Assembly (NCBI GenBank): GCA_012960135.1 | Contig: DUBW01000043.1 | Coordinates: 1 to 64,000 of the forward strand | DNA: 64,000 nucleotides | Origin: Methyloprofundus sp. | GTDB taxonomy: Bacteria; Pseudomonadota; Gammaproteobacteria; Methylococcales; Methylomonadaceae | Reading direction: 5' to 3' | Shown here: positions 50,146 through 60,134 of the stretch, piece by piece | Layout: each line of letters begins with the position of its first letter | Position numbering within the stretch: the first letter of the stretch is position 1 | Program-made: the position numbers and the translations under genes | The notes under the pieces: generated by a model | What the model was told of the DNA's origin: nothing | Databases searched by the model: none | What the model saw: only the letters and a program-made list of their open reading frames with translations

Positions 50146-50515
50146 AAAGAAAAAATAGGCCATCGATTCACTGCGTCATACACCCCTAAAACAAATGGAA
50201 CGGTAGAGTGAGTGAATGGAACGATTAATGATAAGGCTATCAAAGGTGCGTATTCTTACGATCATGAACACCCATGCGCATAGAACCAGAAAAGTGTTCA
50301 CGATCCGATGCGGTTAGGTGTTCACATTCGATAATAATGAGTGTTCACGATGCTTGCTAATGGGTGTTCATGATGGGTGCGAATATGCAAAAGGTACAAC
50401 GTATAGTAATATCATTGAATTAAAGGCTAATTTAGACGATTTTTTGATCTTTTACAGCCCATGGTAGCTTACAGAGAGAATTAAAGGTTAGAGCGTTCTT
50501 TGAAGCGGTTCAATG
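50146..50515 (+). pseudogene. IS481-like transposase remnant, interrupted and 3'-truncated
   Basis: KEKIGHRFTASYTPKTNGTVE*VNGTINDKAIKG | TTYSNIIELKANLDDFLIFYSPW, then frameshift to HGSLQRELKVRAFFEAVQWW. Confidence 0.8.
50247..50389. mobile_element. IS21-like terminal remnant or MITE inserted in the IS481 remnant
   Basis: Inverted ends TGCGTATTCTTACGATCATGAACACCC / TGCATATTCGCACCCATCATGAACACCC; AAAGG duplicated on both sides; four GTGTTCA repeats at 50294, 50318, 50341, 50364. Confidence 0.75.
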
Positions 50516-50595
50516 GTGGTGCGGGGAACCCCTACTTTTGCGAAAGCTCATTTTGGGCATCCAAGCCCACAATGCGGCAAAAGCTTAACGGGACT
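50508..50595 (+). repeat. Dispersed hairpin repeat, copy 2
   Basis: CGGGGAACCCCTACTTTTGCGAAAGCTCATTTTGGGCATCCAAGCCCACAATGCGGCAAAAGCTTAACGGGACT; matches minus-strand copy at 4983-5090. Confidence 0.75.
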
Positions 50596-50630
50596 GATTA
50601 AAATCTACGATGCCCTGATTCGCCCTGCGA

Positions 50631-50669
50631 CCACTAAATAAAAACCCTAGAGGGGTTTTTATTTAGTGG
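50631..50669. terminator. Strong bidirectional terminator-like hairpin
   Basis: CCACTAAATAAAAACCC-TAGA-GGGGTTTTTATTTAGTGG. Confidence 0.75.
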
Positions 50670-50748
50670 CCTAAAATTGCTTGACGCGATGTCTTGTATT
50701 TTCTCTACGCAAAAAGACGCTTCGAGAAAACACCCGACCCTATCGCTA

Positions 50749-50991
50749 TCAGGAACTAAAAATTTCACTTCGCTTAAACTCCGTTTCCAGGATTTTCAGC
50801 GATAGAATAACCCCCGAAATATTTAAAAAAATCACCTGATATGTTTCAGGCTGACCTTTTAAGAAATCATGGTATAACATCATGAAACCTGATACTTTTG
50901 ATTGAGATTCGTCAGAAATAAATGAAATATCTTCCACGTGCCAAGGAGCTTGTAGATCAAGGGCCATGCTAAATAAAGTGGCACTATTCAT
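50749..50991 (-). pseudogene. ISL3-family transposase N-terminal remnant
   Basis: MNSATLFSMALDLQAPWHVEDISF resembles the ISL3 transposase start; diverges afterwards. Confidence 0.65.
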
Positions 50992-51033
50992 CTTTGTACT
51001 ATCGCATTACCCACTACGGTTCACGTAGAGCCA

Positions 51034-52542
51034 TTATTTTGAATTATGTATGTCGATGTTGGCCGTTTCTATATTTCTGCCTGTCTGGGCTATGTCATTA
51101 CGCTGGGCTTCAATACTTTGTAAATAAGCATCATCTATATCGCCTGTAACATACTGATGGTCAAAGCAGGAAGTATCAAAATGCTTAATATTGGTATTAC
51201 CTTTTTGTACAGCATCAATTAAGTCTTCCAGGTCTTGATAGATCATCTTATCTGCGCCTATGGCGCTACCGATTTCGTCTTCGGTACGATTGTGCGCAAT
51301 CAATTCATGCGCTGCCGGCATATCGATACCGTAGACATTAGGATAACGTACTGCTGGAGCTGCAGAGGCAAAATAAACTTTTTTTGCGCCTTTATCACGC
51401 GCCATTTGAATGATTTGTTCTGAGGTTGTGCCGCGTACTATAGAATCATCAACTAGTAGAACATTTTTGCCTTCAAATTCGAGGCCGATAGCATTTAGTT
51501 TCTGCCGTACTGATTTCTTGCGCCTTTGCTGGCCAGGCATAATAAAAGTGCGGCCTATATAGCGATTTTTTATAAACCCTTCACGAAATTTGACGTCTAA
51601 CGTGTGTGCCATTTGCAGGGCAGAGGTGCGGCTGGTGTCGGGTATGGGGATGACCACGTCGATATCATGATCTGGCCAGTCTCTTAGAATTTTCTCAGCT
51701 AGTTTGTCGCCCATACGCAAGCGCGCTTTGTACACAGAGATGTTGTCAATGATTGAATCGGGGCGGGCAAAGTAGACGTATTCAAAAATACACGGACAAT
51801 GGTCAGTAGTTTCAGAGCATTGCTGTGTGTGTAGTATGCCTGATTCTTCAATATACACGGCTTCTCCGGGTTCGATATCCCTGATCAACTCAAATCCCAA
51901 TACATCAAGTGCAACACTTTCCGAGGCGATTATAAATTCAGAACCCTGTTCTGTTTTGCGTTCGCCAAACACAATAGGGCGTATGCCATGTGGGTCCCGG
52001 AAGCCTATTACCCCGATATTAGGAATCATAACTACGACGGCGTAAGCGCCTTTACAACGCCGGTGTACTCCTTCGACAGCCTTGAATATATCATTTTTAT
52101 TGAGGTCTAGTTTACCCAGTTGCTGTAATTCATGGGCAAAGATATTGAGCAAGACTTCGGAATCTGAATTAGTATTCAGATGACGCTGATCTTGAATAAA
52201 GAGTTCTTTCTTTAATTGCTCGGCATTGGTCAGGTTGCCGTTATGCGCGAGAGTGATGCCAAAAGGCGAGTTGACATAAAATGGCTGCGCTTCGGATGAG
52301 CTAGAGCACCCTGCCGTTGGATAGCGTGCGTGGGCAATGCCCATATGGCCTTTTAGTTTGACCATCTGCTCGGTGGTAAAGACATCACGGGTTAAACCGT
52401 TGTCTTTGCGTAAATGTAAACGTCCGTTTTCACATGTTACAATGCCTGCTGCATCTTGTCCTCTGTGCTGTAACACAGTGAGCGCATCATACAGATCCTG
52501 ATTTACATTTTGGTGGGAGACAATCCCTGCAATACCGCACAT
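51034..52542 (-). CDS. purF: Amidophosphoribosyltransferase
   Basis: [51 protein letters not shown]. Confidence 0.98.
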   Translation of the reverse strand: MCGIAGIVSHQNVNQDLYDALTVLQHRGQDAAGIVTCENGRLHLRKDNGLTRDVFTTEQMVKLKGHMGIAHARYPTAGCSSSSEAQPFYVNSPFGITLAHNGNLTNAEQLKKELFIQDQRHLNTNSDSEVLLNIFAHELQQLGKLDLNKNDIFKAVEGVHRRCKGAYAVVVMIPNIGVIGFRDPHGIRPIVFGERKTEQGSEFIIASESVALDVLGFELIRDIEPGEAVYIEESGILHTQQCSETTDHCPCIFEYVYFARPDSIIDNISVYKARLRMGDKLAEKILRDWPDHDIDVVIPIPDTSRTSALQMAHTLDVKFREGFIKNRYIGRTFIMPGQQRRKKSVRQKLNAIGLEFEGKNVLLVDDSIVRGTTSEQIIQMARDKGAKKVYFASAAPAVRYPNVYGIDMPAAHELIAHNRTEDEIGSAIGADKMIYQDLEDLIDAVQKGNTNIKHFDTSCFDHQYVTGDIDDAYLQSIEAQRNDIAQTGRNIETANIDIHNSK

Positions 52543-52565
52543 GTTATTTCCTGCGTTTTTAGAGT

Positions 52566-53063
52566 TTATTGAAAATTTAAAGAGTCGGCAATACCCTCAG
52601 GTATATGCGCTTTTAACCAGACTGCTAATGTTTGAAAGTGCGGCAGTAGCTGAGATTTCTGCCACCATGAACTTTCAGGTGCAGGCGTCAAACCAGCTAG
52701 CATGACTAATAGAATAATGATGACGCCGCCTCGAGCTATGCCAAAAACAAGCCCTGCTAAACGATCGGTTCCTGTTAAACCGGTGTTTTTAATCAGCGCG
52801 CCGAGTAGTTTATTGATAATTGCGCCGACAATTAAGGTTATTATAAAAAGTAGTACAAAAGCCAGGGCAATTCTAGCATTGGTATCGCTGATGCTGGTTT
52901 TAAAAAAAGCGGCAAAGGGGAGGCAAAAACTAAAGCCTACCCAGCTTGCGACTCCCCAGGTAACCAGAGCAAATGCTTCGCGAATCAAGCCTCGGAAAAG
53001 GCCGGTGATAAGTGAAATACTGATTAAGCCGATAATGGCATAGTCTATCCAGATCAATTCCAT
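52566..53063 (-). CDS. cvpA: CvpA family protein
   Basis: Four-TM protein '[32 protein letters not shown]'; next to purF. Confidence 0.93.
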   Translation of the reverse strand: MELIWIDYAIIGLISISLITGLFRGLIREAFALVTWGVASWVGFSFCLPFAAFFKTSISDTNARIALAFVLLFIITLIVGAIINKLLGALIKNTGLTGTDRLAGLVFGIARGGVIIILLVMLAGLTPAPESSWWQKSQLLPHFQTLAVWLKAHIPEGIADSLNFQ

Positions 53064-53071
53064 TATTCGCT

Positions 53072-53572
53072 CTATTCAGAAACCAGAAGAGTTTTTACTT
53101 TGTATTGTGTTTCCAGGTTCTGCTGGGTTTGTTGCGCTCTTTTTTCGTCTAGTTCAGGACCAACATGCAGGCGATATAAAGTTCCCTGGCCGGTCGTTAC
53201 CGAGTCTACATAGGCAGTAAATTTACTCTTGCGTAATTTATCCCGAAATTCTAACGCATTTGCTTCCTTGCTAAAACTACCCACTTGAATAGTCCAGCTT
53301 TTAAGATTCGTGCCTTTTACTGACTGCTTGATCGACTCGGCTTGTAAATCAACTTGCACGGGTACGGGTTTAGATAATACTTGTGCGGATGTTTTTGGAA
53401 TGTTATCTAAAAGCAGTTGCATGTCTTCTTTAGGTTCTTGTGGTAGTGATAGCTCATTAGTAAAGTTATCCACACCAGGTACCTGGTCATCAAATAACAT
53501 GGGCACGAAGATCGCCGCGAGGGCGGTGATAACAATCGCCCCTACAATTCTTTGCTTTAATATCTCGTTCAT
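53072..53572 (-). CDS. dedD: SPOR domain protein (DedD-like)
   Basis: N-term TM 'LKQRIVGAIVITALAAIFVPMLFD'; C-term 'WTIQVGSFSKEANALEFRDKLRK' SPOR; between folC and cvpA. Confidence 0.9.
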   Translation of the reverse strand: MNEILKQRIVGAIVITALAAIFVPMLFDDQVPGVDNFTNELSLPQEPKEDMQLLLDNIPKTSAQVLSKPVPVQVDLQAESIKQSVKGTNLKSWTIQVGSFSKEANALEFRDKLRKSKFTAYVDSVTTGQGTLYRLHVGPELDEKRAQQTQQNLETQYKVKTLLVSE

Positions 53573-53573
53573 A

Positions 53574-54875
53574 CTATTGTCCTTGTGGGTTGCTAAAGAG
53601 GGTTAAATATTCGGATACCAGAAAAAATGATCCAAATATTAAAATGATACCTTGATCAGATTGCGCCTTGACTTTGGCGGCGGAATAGCTGCTCAGAAAG
53701 TCTTTAAAGCCAAGGCTGACATCATTAATCCGGCAGTGCTGGAAAGCATTTTTCAATTCGATTTCTGTACTGGTTCTTGGGTTGTCTAACGGTGAAATGT
53801 ACCAGTGTTTAATAAACGGCTGCATTAGACTAATTACGCCACTTAGATCTTTATCATTCATCATCGTGAAAATGGCATGTACAGGTGTATTTTTAAAATC
53901 AGCCTGCAAATGATCAATTAACGCCTGAGCTGCTTGTGGATTATGGCTGACATCTAATAAAACTGGAGGTTCTGATTTACTTAGGGACTCCGATTTAATT
54001 AACTGAAAGCGCCCTGACAGTTTAACACTGCTCAGTCCTTGTTTGATGGCTTGCTCGCTCACGGTGATTTTAGGCTGTAAATTAGCTATAGCGGTTAGAA
54101 CCGAAGATGCATTTCTATACTGATGTTCGCCTTTTAGCTGAGGTGCTGGTAAATTATCTAAGTGGTTATCGCCATATCGCCAGTCCCATTCGGTTGCGTT
54201 TTTGTGATAAGTAAATTCATGACCCAGGCGTAATAGTGGGATGTTTATTTTCGTAGCACATTCTTGTAAGGCTTTGGGTGGGTCCAGATCGCCGGTAATG
54301 GCAGCAGTATTGGCACGAAAAACCCCTGCTTTTTCATAAGCAATGGCTTCTCTGGTCTCACCCAGCCAGGTGGTATGGTCTATGGAAATACTGGTGACAA
54401 TCACGGCATCGGGATCAATCATATTAACCGCATCAAGGCGGCCGCCGAGACCTACTTCTAATAACTGTATATCCAGGCCTGAGCGGGAAAAAATATCTAA
54501 GGCAGCCAGGGTACCAAATTCAAAATAGCTTAATGAAATATTATTTCTGACCGCTTCTATGCGTTCAAATGCAGCGCAGATAATTTCATCACTAACGGCG
54601 ATACCATTGATTTTAATGCGCTCGTTATAATTGATAATATGGGGCGAAGTATAAGCACCCACTCGTAAGCCTTGAGCCAGGTAAATAGCTTCCAGAAAAG
54701 CAATGCTCGAGCCTTTGCCATTGGTTCCGGCAACAGTAATGGTGACTGGTTTTTTATGCGCAGAGCGAGCGAGAGCATTAAACACTCGGGTGACTCGGTC
54801 TAAACCAAGATCAATACTTTGTGGATGTAGACTTTCTTGCCAGTCCAGCCAGCCTTTCAGGGTTTCAAAATGCAT
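53574..54875 (-). CDS. folC: Bifunctional folylpolyglutamate synthase/dihydrofolate synthase
   Basis: ITVAGTNGKGSSIAFLEAI; GLGGRLDAVNMIDPDAVIVTSISIDHTTWLG. Confidence 0.96.
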   Translation of the reverse strand: MHFETLKGWLDWQESLHPQSIDLGLDRVTRVFNALARSAHKKPVTITVAGTNGKGSSIAFLEAIYLAQGLRVGAYTSPHIINYNERIKINGIAVSDEIICAAFERIEAVRNNISLSYFEFGTLAALDIFSRSGLDIQLLEVGLGGRLDAVNMIDPDAVIVTSISIDHTTWLGETREAIAYEKAGVFRANTAAITGDLDPPKALQECATKINIPLLRLGHEFTYHKNATEWDWRYGDNHLDNLPAPQLKGEHQYRNASSVLTAIANLQPKITVSEQAIKQGLSSVKLSGRFQLIKSESLSKSEPPVLLDVSHNPQAAQALIDHLQADFKNTPVHAIFTMMNDKDLSGVISLMQPFIKHWYISPLDNPRTSTEIELKNAFQHCRINDVSLGFKDFLSSYSAAKVKAQSDQGIILIFGSFFLVSEYLTLFSNPQGQ

Positions 54876-54991
54876 AATAAATAATGATTATCAAGCAGAG
54901 TGTTATGCCGTGTACATGAAGTACTGATTATATCCAGCTCGCATCGTTATGCCTGAACCCTTGATTGTATGATATAGAAAATAGAACTGGG

Positions 54992-55858
54992 TCAGTGTGA
55001 AGAATTTGCGGTAAGAATTGCTAAAACCGAGCTAATTTCCTGACGCATTTCACGGCGGTCGATAATCATATCTATAGCGCCGTGTTCTAGTAAAAATTCA
55101 CTGCGCTGAAAACCTTCAGGCAATTTTTCGCGTACGGTTTGCTCAATAACTCGTGGCCCGGCAAAACCGATCAGCGCTTTCGGCTCGGCTGCATTAATAT
55201 CGCCTAGCATCGCGAAACTAGCCGATACACCACCCATGGTCGGATCAGTCATAAAAGAGATGTAGGGTAAGCCAGCAGCAGAGAGTTTAGTCAGTGCTGC
55301 ACTGGTTTTGGACATCTGAAAAAGGGAGAATAAAGACTCCTGCATACGTGCGCCACCGCTGGCAGTAAAGACGATAAAGGGCGCTCCGGTTTCCAGGCTT
55401 TTATTAATTCCCCGCACAAATTTTTCACCGACCACAGAGCCCATGGAACCACCCATAAAACCGAAATCAAAAGCAGCGACGACGATATCCTTACCTTTCA
55501 GGGTGCCACTCATAACCACCAGCGCATCATTTTCCTTGGTCTTTTTTTGCGCCTGGGAAATCCGGTCTTTATACTTTTTGCTGTCTTTGAACTTGAGAGG
55601 GTCAAGTGGCTTTAGGTTGGCAGCTATTTCTTCGCGACCTTCCTTATCAAGAAACAGGTCTATACGTCGCCTTGCACCAATACGCATATGATGGTCGCAT
55701 TTAGGGCAGACACTAAAGTTTTTTTCTAGCTCGCTATTGTACAAAATTGCATTACAACTAGAGCATTTATTCCATAAACCTTCGGGGACAGGTGTTTTTT
55801 TGCTGTCAGGTTCTTTTTGAATAATGGTAGAGGGGACTAATTTTTCAAACCAACTCAT
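54992..55858 (-). CDS. accD: Acetyl-CoA carboxylase carboxyltransferase subunit beta
   Basis: Zn ribbon [41 protein letters not shown]. Confidence 0.97.
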   Translation of the reverse strand: MSWFEKLVPSTIIQKEPDSKKTPVPEGLWNKCSSCNAILYNSELEKNFSVCPKCDHHMRIGARRRIDLFLDKEGREEIAANLKPLDPLKFKDSKKYKDRISQAQKKTKENDALVVMSGTLKGKDIVVAAFDFGFMGGSMGSVVGEKFVRGINKSLETGAPFIVFTASGGARMQESLFSLFQMSKTSAALTKLSAAGLPYISFMTDPTMGGVSASFAMLGDINAAEPKALIGFAGPRVIEQTVREKLPEGFQRSEFLLEHGAIDMIIDRREMRQEISSVLAILTANSSH

Positions 55859-55872
55859 TGGTTGTTCCTTCC

Positions 55873-56682
55873 TTAATCTTGATTATCCATGGCAAAACGC
55901 ATGGATTTTAATAATTCAATGATATCTTGTTTAGCAACTTCAGGGGCAGTTAAATTTGCCTCAATTTTACTAATTAATGCACTGCCGACAACGACAGCAT
56001 CACCAAGCCCGGCAATAATTTTAGCAGTTTCCGCATCTTTGATTCCAAATCCAATGCCTACTGGTAACTGCGTGTTTGCGCGAATATCAATTAATTTTCT
56101 TTGTACGTCTGATGTGTCTAGATTACCCGCACCAGTAATACCTTTTACAGAGACATAATACAGAAAGCCGCTACCGACTGAATCCATTTTTTTAATTCTG
56201 TTAGTGCTGCTATTCGGGGCTAGTAAAAAGATCTGGTCAATATTATACGAGTTTAACAAAGCAGCACATTCTTCTGCTTCTTCAGGGGGTAAATCAACAG
56301 TTAAAACGCCATCAACGCCTGCATTTTTAGCTGCCAGCGCAAAAGATTCATAACCCATCGCTTCGACAGGGTTTGCATAGCCCATTAAAACAACTGGAGT
56401 GGTTTGATTATTGGTCCTGAATTCGCTAACAATTTCCAGAGTACGGCGTAAGCTCATTTTATGCTCTAAAGCACGCTCACTAGCACGCTGAATAACTGGG
56501 CCATCAGCCATAGGGTCAGAAAAAGGTACGCCTAATTCGATAATATCCGCACCTGCTTCAACCATAGCATGCATCATGGGAACAGTGAATTCAGGGTTAG
56601 GATCCCCGGCAGTAATAAAAGGAATAAGTGCCTTGTGTCCCGACTGTTTAAATTCGGCAAATTTAGTCGCTAAACGGCTCAT
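55873..56682 (-). CDS. trpA: Tryptophan synthase alpha chain
   Basis: [47 protein letters not shown]. Confidence 0.98.
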   Translation of the reverse strand: MSRLATKFAEFKQSGHKALIPFITAGDPNPEFTVPMMHAMVEAGADIIELGVPFSDPMADGPVIQRASERALEHKMSLRRTLEIVSEFRTNNQTTPVVLMGYANPVEAMGYESFALAAKNAGVDGVLTVDLPPEEAEECAALLNSYNIDQIFLLAPNSSTNRIKKMDSVGSGFLYYVSVKGITGAGNLDTSDVQRKLIDIRANTQLPVGIGFGIKDAETAKIIAGLGDAVVVGSALISKIEANLTAPEVAKQDIIELLKSMRFAMDNQD

Positions 56683-57890
56683 ATTTGAACTCCTTCATGA
56701 TTTGCAATGGTCTGCATATCTTTGTCGCCCCGACCGGATAAATTCACAATTAAAATCTCATCTGATTGCATTGTCGGTGCTAATTTCATCGCGTAAGCCA
56801 GTGCATGACTTGATTCCAATGCAGGAATAATACCTTCCATGCGAGTTAAAGCATAAAAACCTTCTAAAGCTTCTTTGTCAGTGATGCTGACATATTGTGC
56901 GCGGCCTATATCTTTTAACCACGAGTGCTCAGGGCCTACTCCCGGGTAATCTAAACCCGCAGAAATGGAATGTGTTGCAATGATTTCACCGTCATCATCT
57001 GCCATTAAATAAGTGCGGTTACCGTGTAAAACTCCGGGGCGGCCGGCACATAAAGGCGCTGAATGACGGCCGGATTCAATGCCATCGCCCGCTGCTTCTA
57101 CGCCGATCATTTTGACATCAGCATCATCAATAAAAGGGTGAAATAAGCCAATCGCGTTGGAGCCGCCACCGATACAGGCGATTAATACATCCGGTAATTT
57201 TCCAGCTTGAGTAAGACATTGCTGCTTTGCTTCACGGCCAATAATGGATTGAAAGTCTCTAACCATCGCGGGATAGGGAGCAGGGCCTGCAGCCGTACCA
57301 ATAATATAAAACGTATTATCAACATTAGTTACCCAGTCACGAATCGCTTCGTTTAGGGCATCTTTTAGTGTTTTCGAACCTGAGGTGACAGAAACGACTC
57401 TTGCGCCCAGCAATTCCATGCGGTAGACATTTTGTATTTGCCTAGCTACATCGACAGCGCCCATATAAACCACGCACTCTAAACCTAAGCGCGCGCAAAC
57501 AGTGGCCGTAGCAACACCATGTTGACCAGCGCCAGTTTCAGCTATAATGCGCGTTTTACCCATACGCTTAGCCAATAAAATTTGGCCAATGGTATTATTG
57601 ATTTTATGCGCACCAGTGTGATTCAAATCTTCACGTTTAAGATAGATTTGTGCACCACCTAATTCACGACTCCAACGTTCGGCATGATATAGCGGCGAAG
57701 GCCGCCCAACATAATGTTGAAGGTCTTTATCCAGTTCGGCCAGGAACTCAGCATCGACCATGTATTTTTTGTAGGCCGCCTCGAGTTCTTCTACCGCAGG
57801 AATTAATGTCTCTGCGATAAATAAACCACCATAAGGACCAAAATGTCCCCGTTCATCCGGCATATTGTATGAATTAGTTGTTTCTGTCAC
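56679..57890 (-). CDS. trpB: Tryptophan synthase beta chain
   Basis: [48 protein letters not shown]. Confidence 0.98.
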   Translation of the reverse strand: MTETTNSYNMPDERGHFGPYGGLFIAETLIPAVEELEAAYKKYMVDAEFLAELDKDLQHYVGRPSPLYHAERWSRELGGAQIYLKREDLNHTGAHKINNTIGQILLAKRMGKTRIIAETGAGQHGVATATVCARLGLECVVYMGAVDVARQIQNVYRMELLGARVVSVTSGSKTLKDALNEAIRDWVTNVDNTFYIIGTAAGPAPYPAMVRDFQSIIGREAKQQCLTQAGKLPDVLIACIGGGSNAIGLFHPFIDDADVKMIGVEAAGDGIESGRHSAPLCAGRPGVLHGNRTYLMADDDGEIIATHSISAGLDYPGVGPEHSWLKDIGRAQYVSITDKEALEGFYALTRMEGIIPALESSHALAYAMKLAPTMQSDEILIVNLSGRGDKDMQTIANHEGVQI

Positions 57891-58515
57891 TTAGGTAAAC
57901 CTCAGTTAAAAATGCTGCTATTTTATTATTATCTTTTATACCTTTTGCCGCTTCCACACCGCTACTCACGTCTAAAGCATAGGGTTGTACTTGTGCGATT
58001 GCATCGCGTGCATTATGTGAGCCTAATCCACCGGCAAGAATAATGGGTAAATTACAGTGCTCTGGGATTAAATCCCAGTTAAACTGTTCACCGGTACCGC
58101 CTTTTGCCTTGGCATGATAGGCATCAAGCAATAAGCCCTGGGCATCGTGAAATTCAGTTGTTAATGCGTCGATATTAACTTCAGAATGCATTCTGATTGC
58201 TTTAATATAGGGCTTGGCATACATACGACACTCATCCCCCGACTCGTCGCCATGAAATTGTAAAACGTCAATTGCAACTTGTGCAATGACCTCTTTAATC
58301 TGCTCTTTAGTGGCATCAACAAAAAGCGCAACCACTGTAGTAAATGCAGGTAATGCAGCAACTATTTCCTGGGCTTTAGCGATGCTAACATGTCGGGGGC
58401 TCGCTGCATAAAAAACCAGGCCGATGGCATCAGTACCCGCATAAGCTGCATAAACTGCCTGCTCAGCCGAAGTAAAGCCGCAAATTTTGACCCGTGTCCG
58501 TTTTATTTTCTGCAT
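57874..58515 (-). CDS. trpF: Phosphoribosylanthranilate isomerase
   Basis: [46 protein letters not shown]. Confidence 0.97.
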   Translation of the reverse strand: MQKIKRTRVKICGFTSAEQAVYAAYAGTDAIGLVFYAASPRHVSIAKAQEIVAALPAFTTVVALFVDATKEQIKEVIAQVAIDVLQFHGDESGDECRMYAKPYIKAIRMHSEVNIDALTTEFHDAQGLLLDAYHAKAKGGTGEQFNWDLIPEHCNLPIILAGGLGSHNARDAIAQVQPYALDVSSGVEAAKGIKDNNKIAAFLTEVYLSDRNN

Positions 58516-58606
58516 ACAAAATTAAGCAATGAAGCCGAGTAGAATACCATATTGCACGACTCCCTTGAAGAGAAGAAATAGCCTGGCGGGCAGATTTATA
58601 AAATAG

Positions 58607-59356
58607 TTAGTGGCTGTGCGGATGACCATCGTGATTGTGAGTATGCGGCGTACTTTCCTCAGCTTCGGGTGGAACATTTATTTCAATGCTATGTACATGG
58701 GGTGCAGAGCTATTATGACTGTGTGCATGCTGGACTTCGCTCTGCCTCGGAGCATTATTCTTTTCCATTACAGGAGCAACAGCGGCTCCGTAATGATAGA
58801 CCATAAAACCGCCTAAATCAGCGCCTAGAGTCAGGAGTAAAACTAATAACCCGGATAAAAAAAAGTGACCATAGGTTTTGGTATAGAGAAAGCTATCTGT
58901 GGCAAAAAAGCGACGTAGTGATAAAATTAGCGCTATCACGGTCACACTGATGCCAAAAGCCTGATGGCGTAGCATAATTGCATGAGTCGCATCATTATGC
59001 AGGGCAGAATACGCCGCCTGAAATCCTGCTGAAACGGTAACAATTGCTGAGAGTGTGCCTAAATAAAGTAATGGAGTGGCAAACCTGCGCCACGTAAGCT
59101 TAGAGAATAAGCCACCTACAGTGTCGGCAACAAAAAATAAGCTAAACAAGGCGATAGGAAAGTGCACTAGCAAGGGATGGATATTATCCATTGCGCTAAT
59201 GCCAGGCATAATAGCGGCAAATATTTCAGCCGGGCTTTTAGTCGCAAGTGAATCTAGAAAGGTTAAAAAAGCTTCCAATCCTTTTACCGGGCTAAATCCA
59301 CCATGATTACCCCCACCATGAATCTGGGGTAATACATCAAATATTAAATCTATCAT
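58607..59356 (-). CDS. DUF2231-like membrane protein with His-rich C-terminus
   Basis: IHPLLVHFPIALFSLFFVADTVGGL; C-term HAHSHNSSAPHVH...HTHNHDGHPHSH. Confidence 0.75.
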   Translation of the reverse strand: MIDLIFDVLPQIHGGGNHGGFSPVKGLEAFLTFLDSLATKSPAEIFAAIMPGISAMDNIHPLLVHFPIALFSLFFVADTVGGLFSKLTWRRFATPLLYLGTLSAIVTVSAGFQAAYSALHNDATHAIMLRHQAFGISVTVIALILSLRRFFATDSFLYTKTYGHFFLSGLLVLLLTLGADLGGFMVYHYGAAVAPVMEKNNAPRQSEVQHAHSHNSSAPHVHSIEINVPPEAEESTPHTHNHDGHPHSH

Positions 59357-59445
59357 TTTTCTTGTGTTTATTATTTCGTACGTTGTGCGTTTCTGGATGA
59401 GTATTTATGTGATGCATTATACGGTTATGATGTGTTATTTCATAG

Positions 59446-59970
59446 TTATTCGGTAGGGATTAGAAGCAAGGCTTTGTAAACTGCCTGGCGGCGAACTTCT
59501 TGTCTATCCCCGGCAAAGTGTTGTAATGATATATGTGCGGGTTGAGTGTTTTTTTGCCAGGCAATATAGACAGTGCCGACTGGTTTTTCTATCGTTCCAC
59601 CTGCAGGGCCTGCAATTCCGGTAATCGCAATGGCATAATCTGCCAGACTATTGTGTAATGCACCCTGAGTCATTTGCCTTGCTACTTCGGCACTGACTGC
59701 ACCAAATTGTTCAAGCGTTTCAGTATGTACCTGCAGCATATCAGTTTTAGCAGCATTGCTATAGGTAATAAAGCCCCGATCAAACCAGAGTGAACTACCA
59801 GCAATATCGGTAATGCATTGTCCTAACCAGCCCCCAGTGCAGGATTCGGCAGTGACCAGCCGGGCATGCTTGTCGATCAAGAAATGACTAAGCTTTTCGG
59901 CGGCCAGAGTAAGGTCCAGATTTGAATTCATAAACGCTTCACTTGCTATTAATATTAAAGCTAAGGACAA
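59446..59970 (-). CDS. pncC: CinA-family C-terminal protein (nicotinamide-nucleotide amidohydrolase PncC)
   Basis: LVTAESCTGGWLGQCITDIAGSSLWFDRGFITYSNAAK; AITGIAGPAGGTIEKPVGTVYIAW. Confidence 0.93.
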   Translation of the reverse strand: MSLALILIASEAFMNSNLDLTLAAEKLSHFLIDKHARLVTAESCTGGWLGQCITDIAGSSLWFDRGFITYSNAAKTDMLQVHTETLEQFGAVSAEVARQMTQGALHNSLADYAIAITGIAGPAGGTIEKPVGTVYIAWQKNTQPAHISLQHFAGDRQEVRRQAVYKALLLIPTE

Positions 59971-60029
59971 TACTTTGTTAAAATCAAATACTAATTATAA
60001 AGGTACTTTCTGCTACTTTCAGAAATAAA

Positions 60030-60098
60030 TGTAGGACGTAGCTTTAGCCCGCTTTTTGGAATGTTTAAGATATTTGCGGGCTAAAGCCACGCCCTACA
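60030..60098. repeat. Imperfect inverted intergenic repeat (GTAGGRCGTRGCTTTAGCCCGC type)
   Basis: TGTAGGACGTAGCTTTAGCCCGC / GCGGGCTAAAGCCACGCCCTACA; 21 of 23 arm positions complementary. Confidence 0.85.
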
Positions 60099-60134
60099 GA
60101 TCAAGTATTGCACTCAAGGATTTAAAATAGACAC

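Noticed and set aside
50294-50370. Regularly spaced GTGTTCA repeats as a possible CRISPR array
   Set aside because: Repeat is only ~7-11 bp with ~16-bp spacing, inside inverted ends with a target duplication; fits IS21-type terminal repeats, not CRISPR.
52702-53043. 113-aa plus-strand ORF opposite cvpA
   Set aside because: Complete antisense overlap with a conserved gene; Lys/Pro/Thr-rich shadow ORF.
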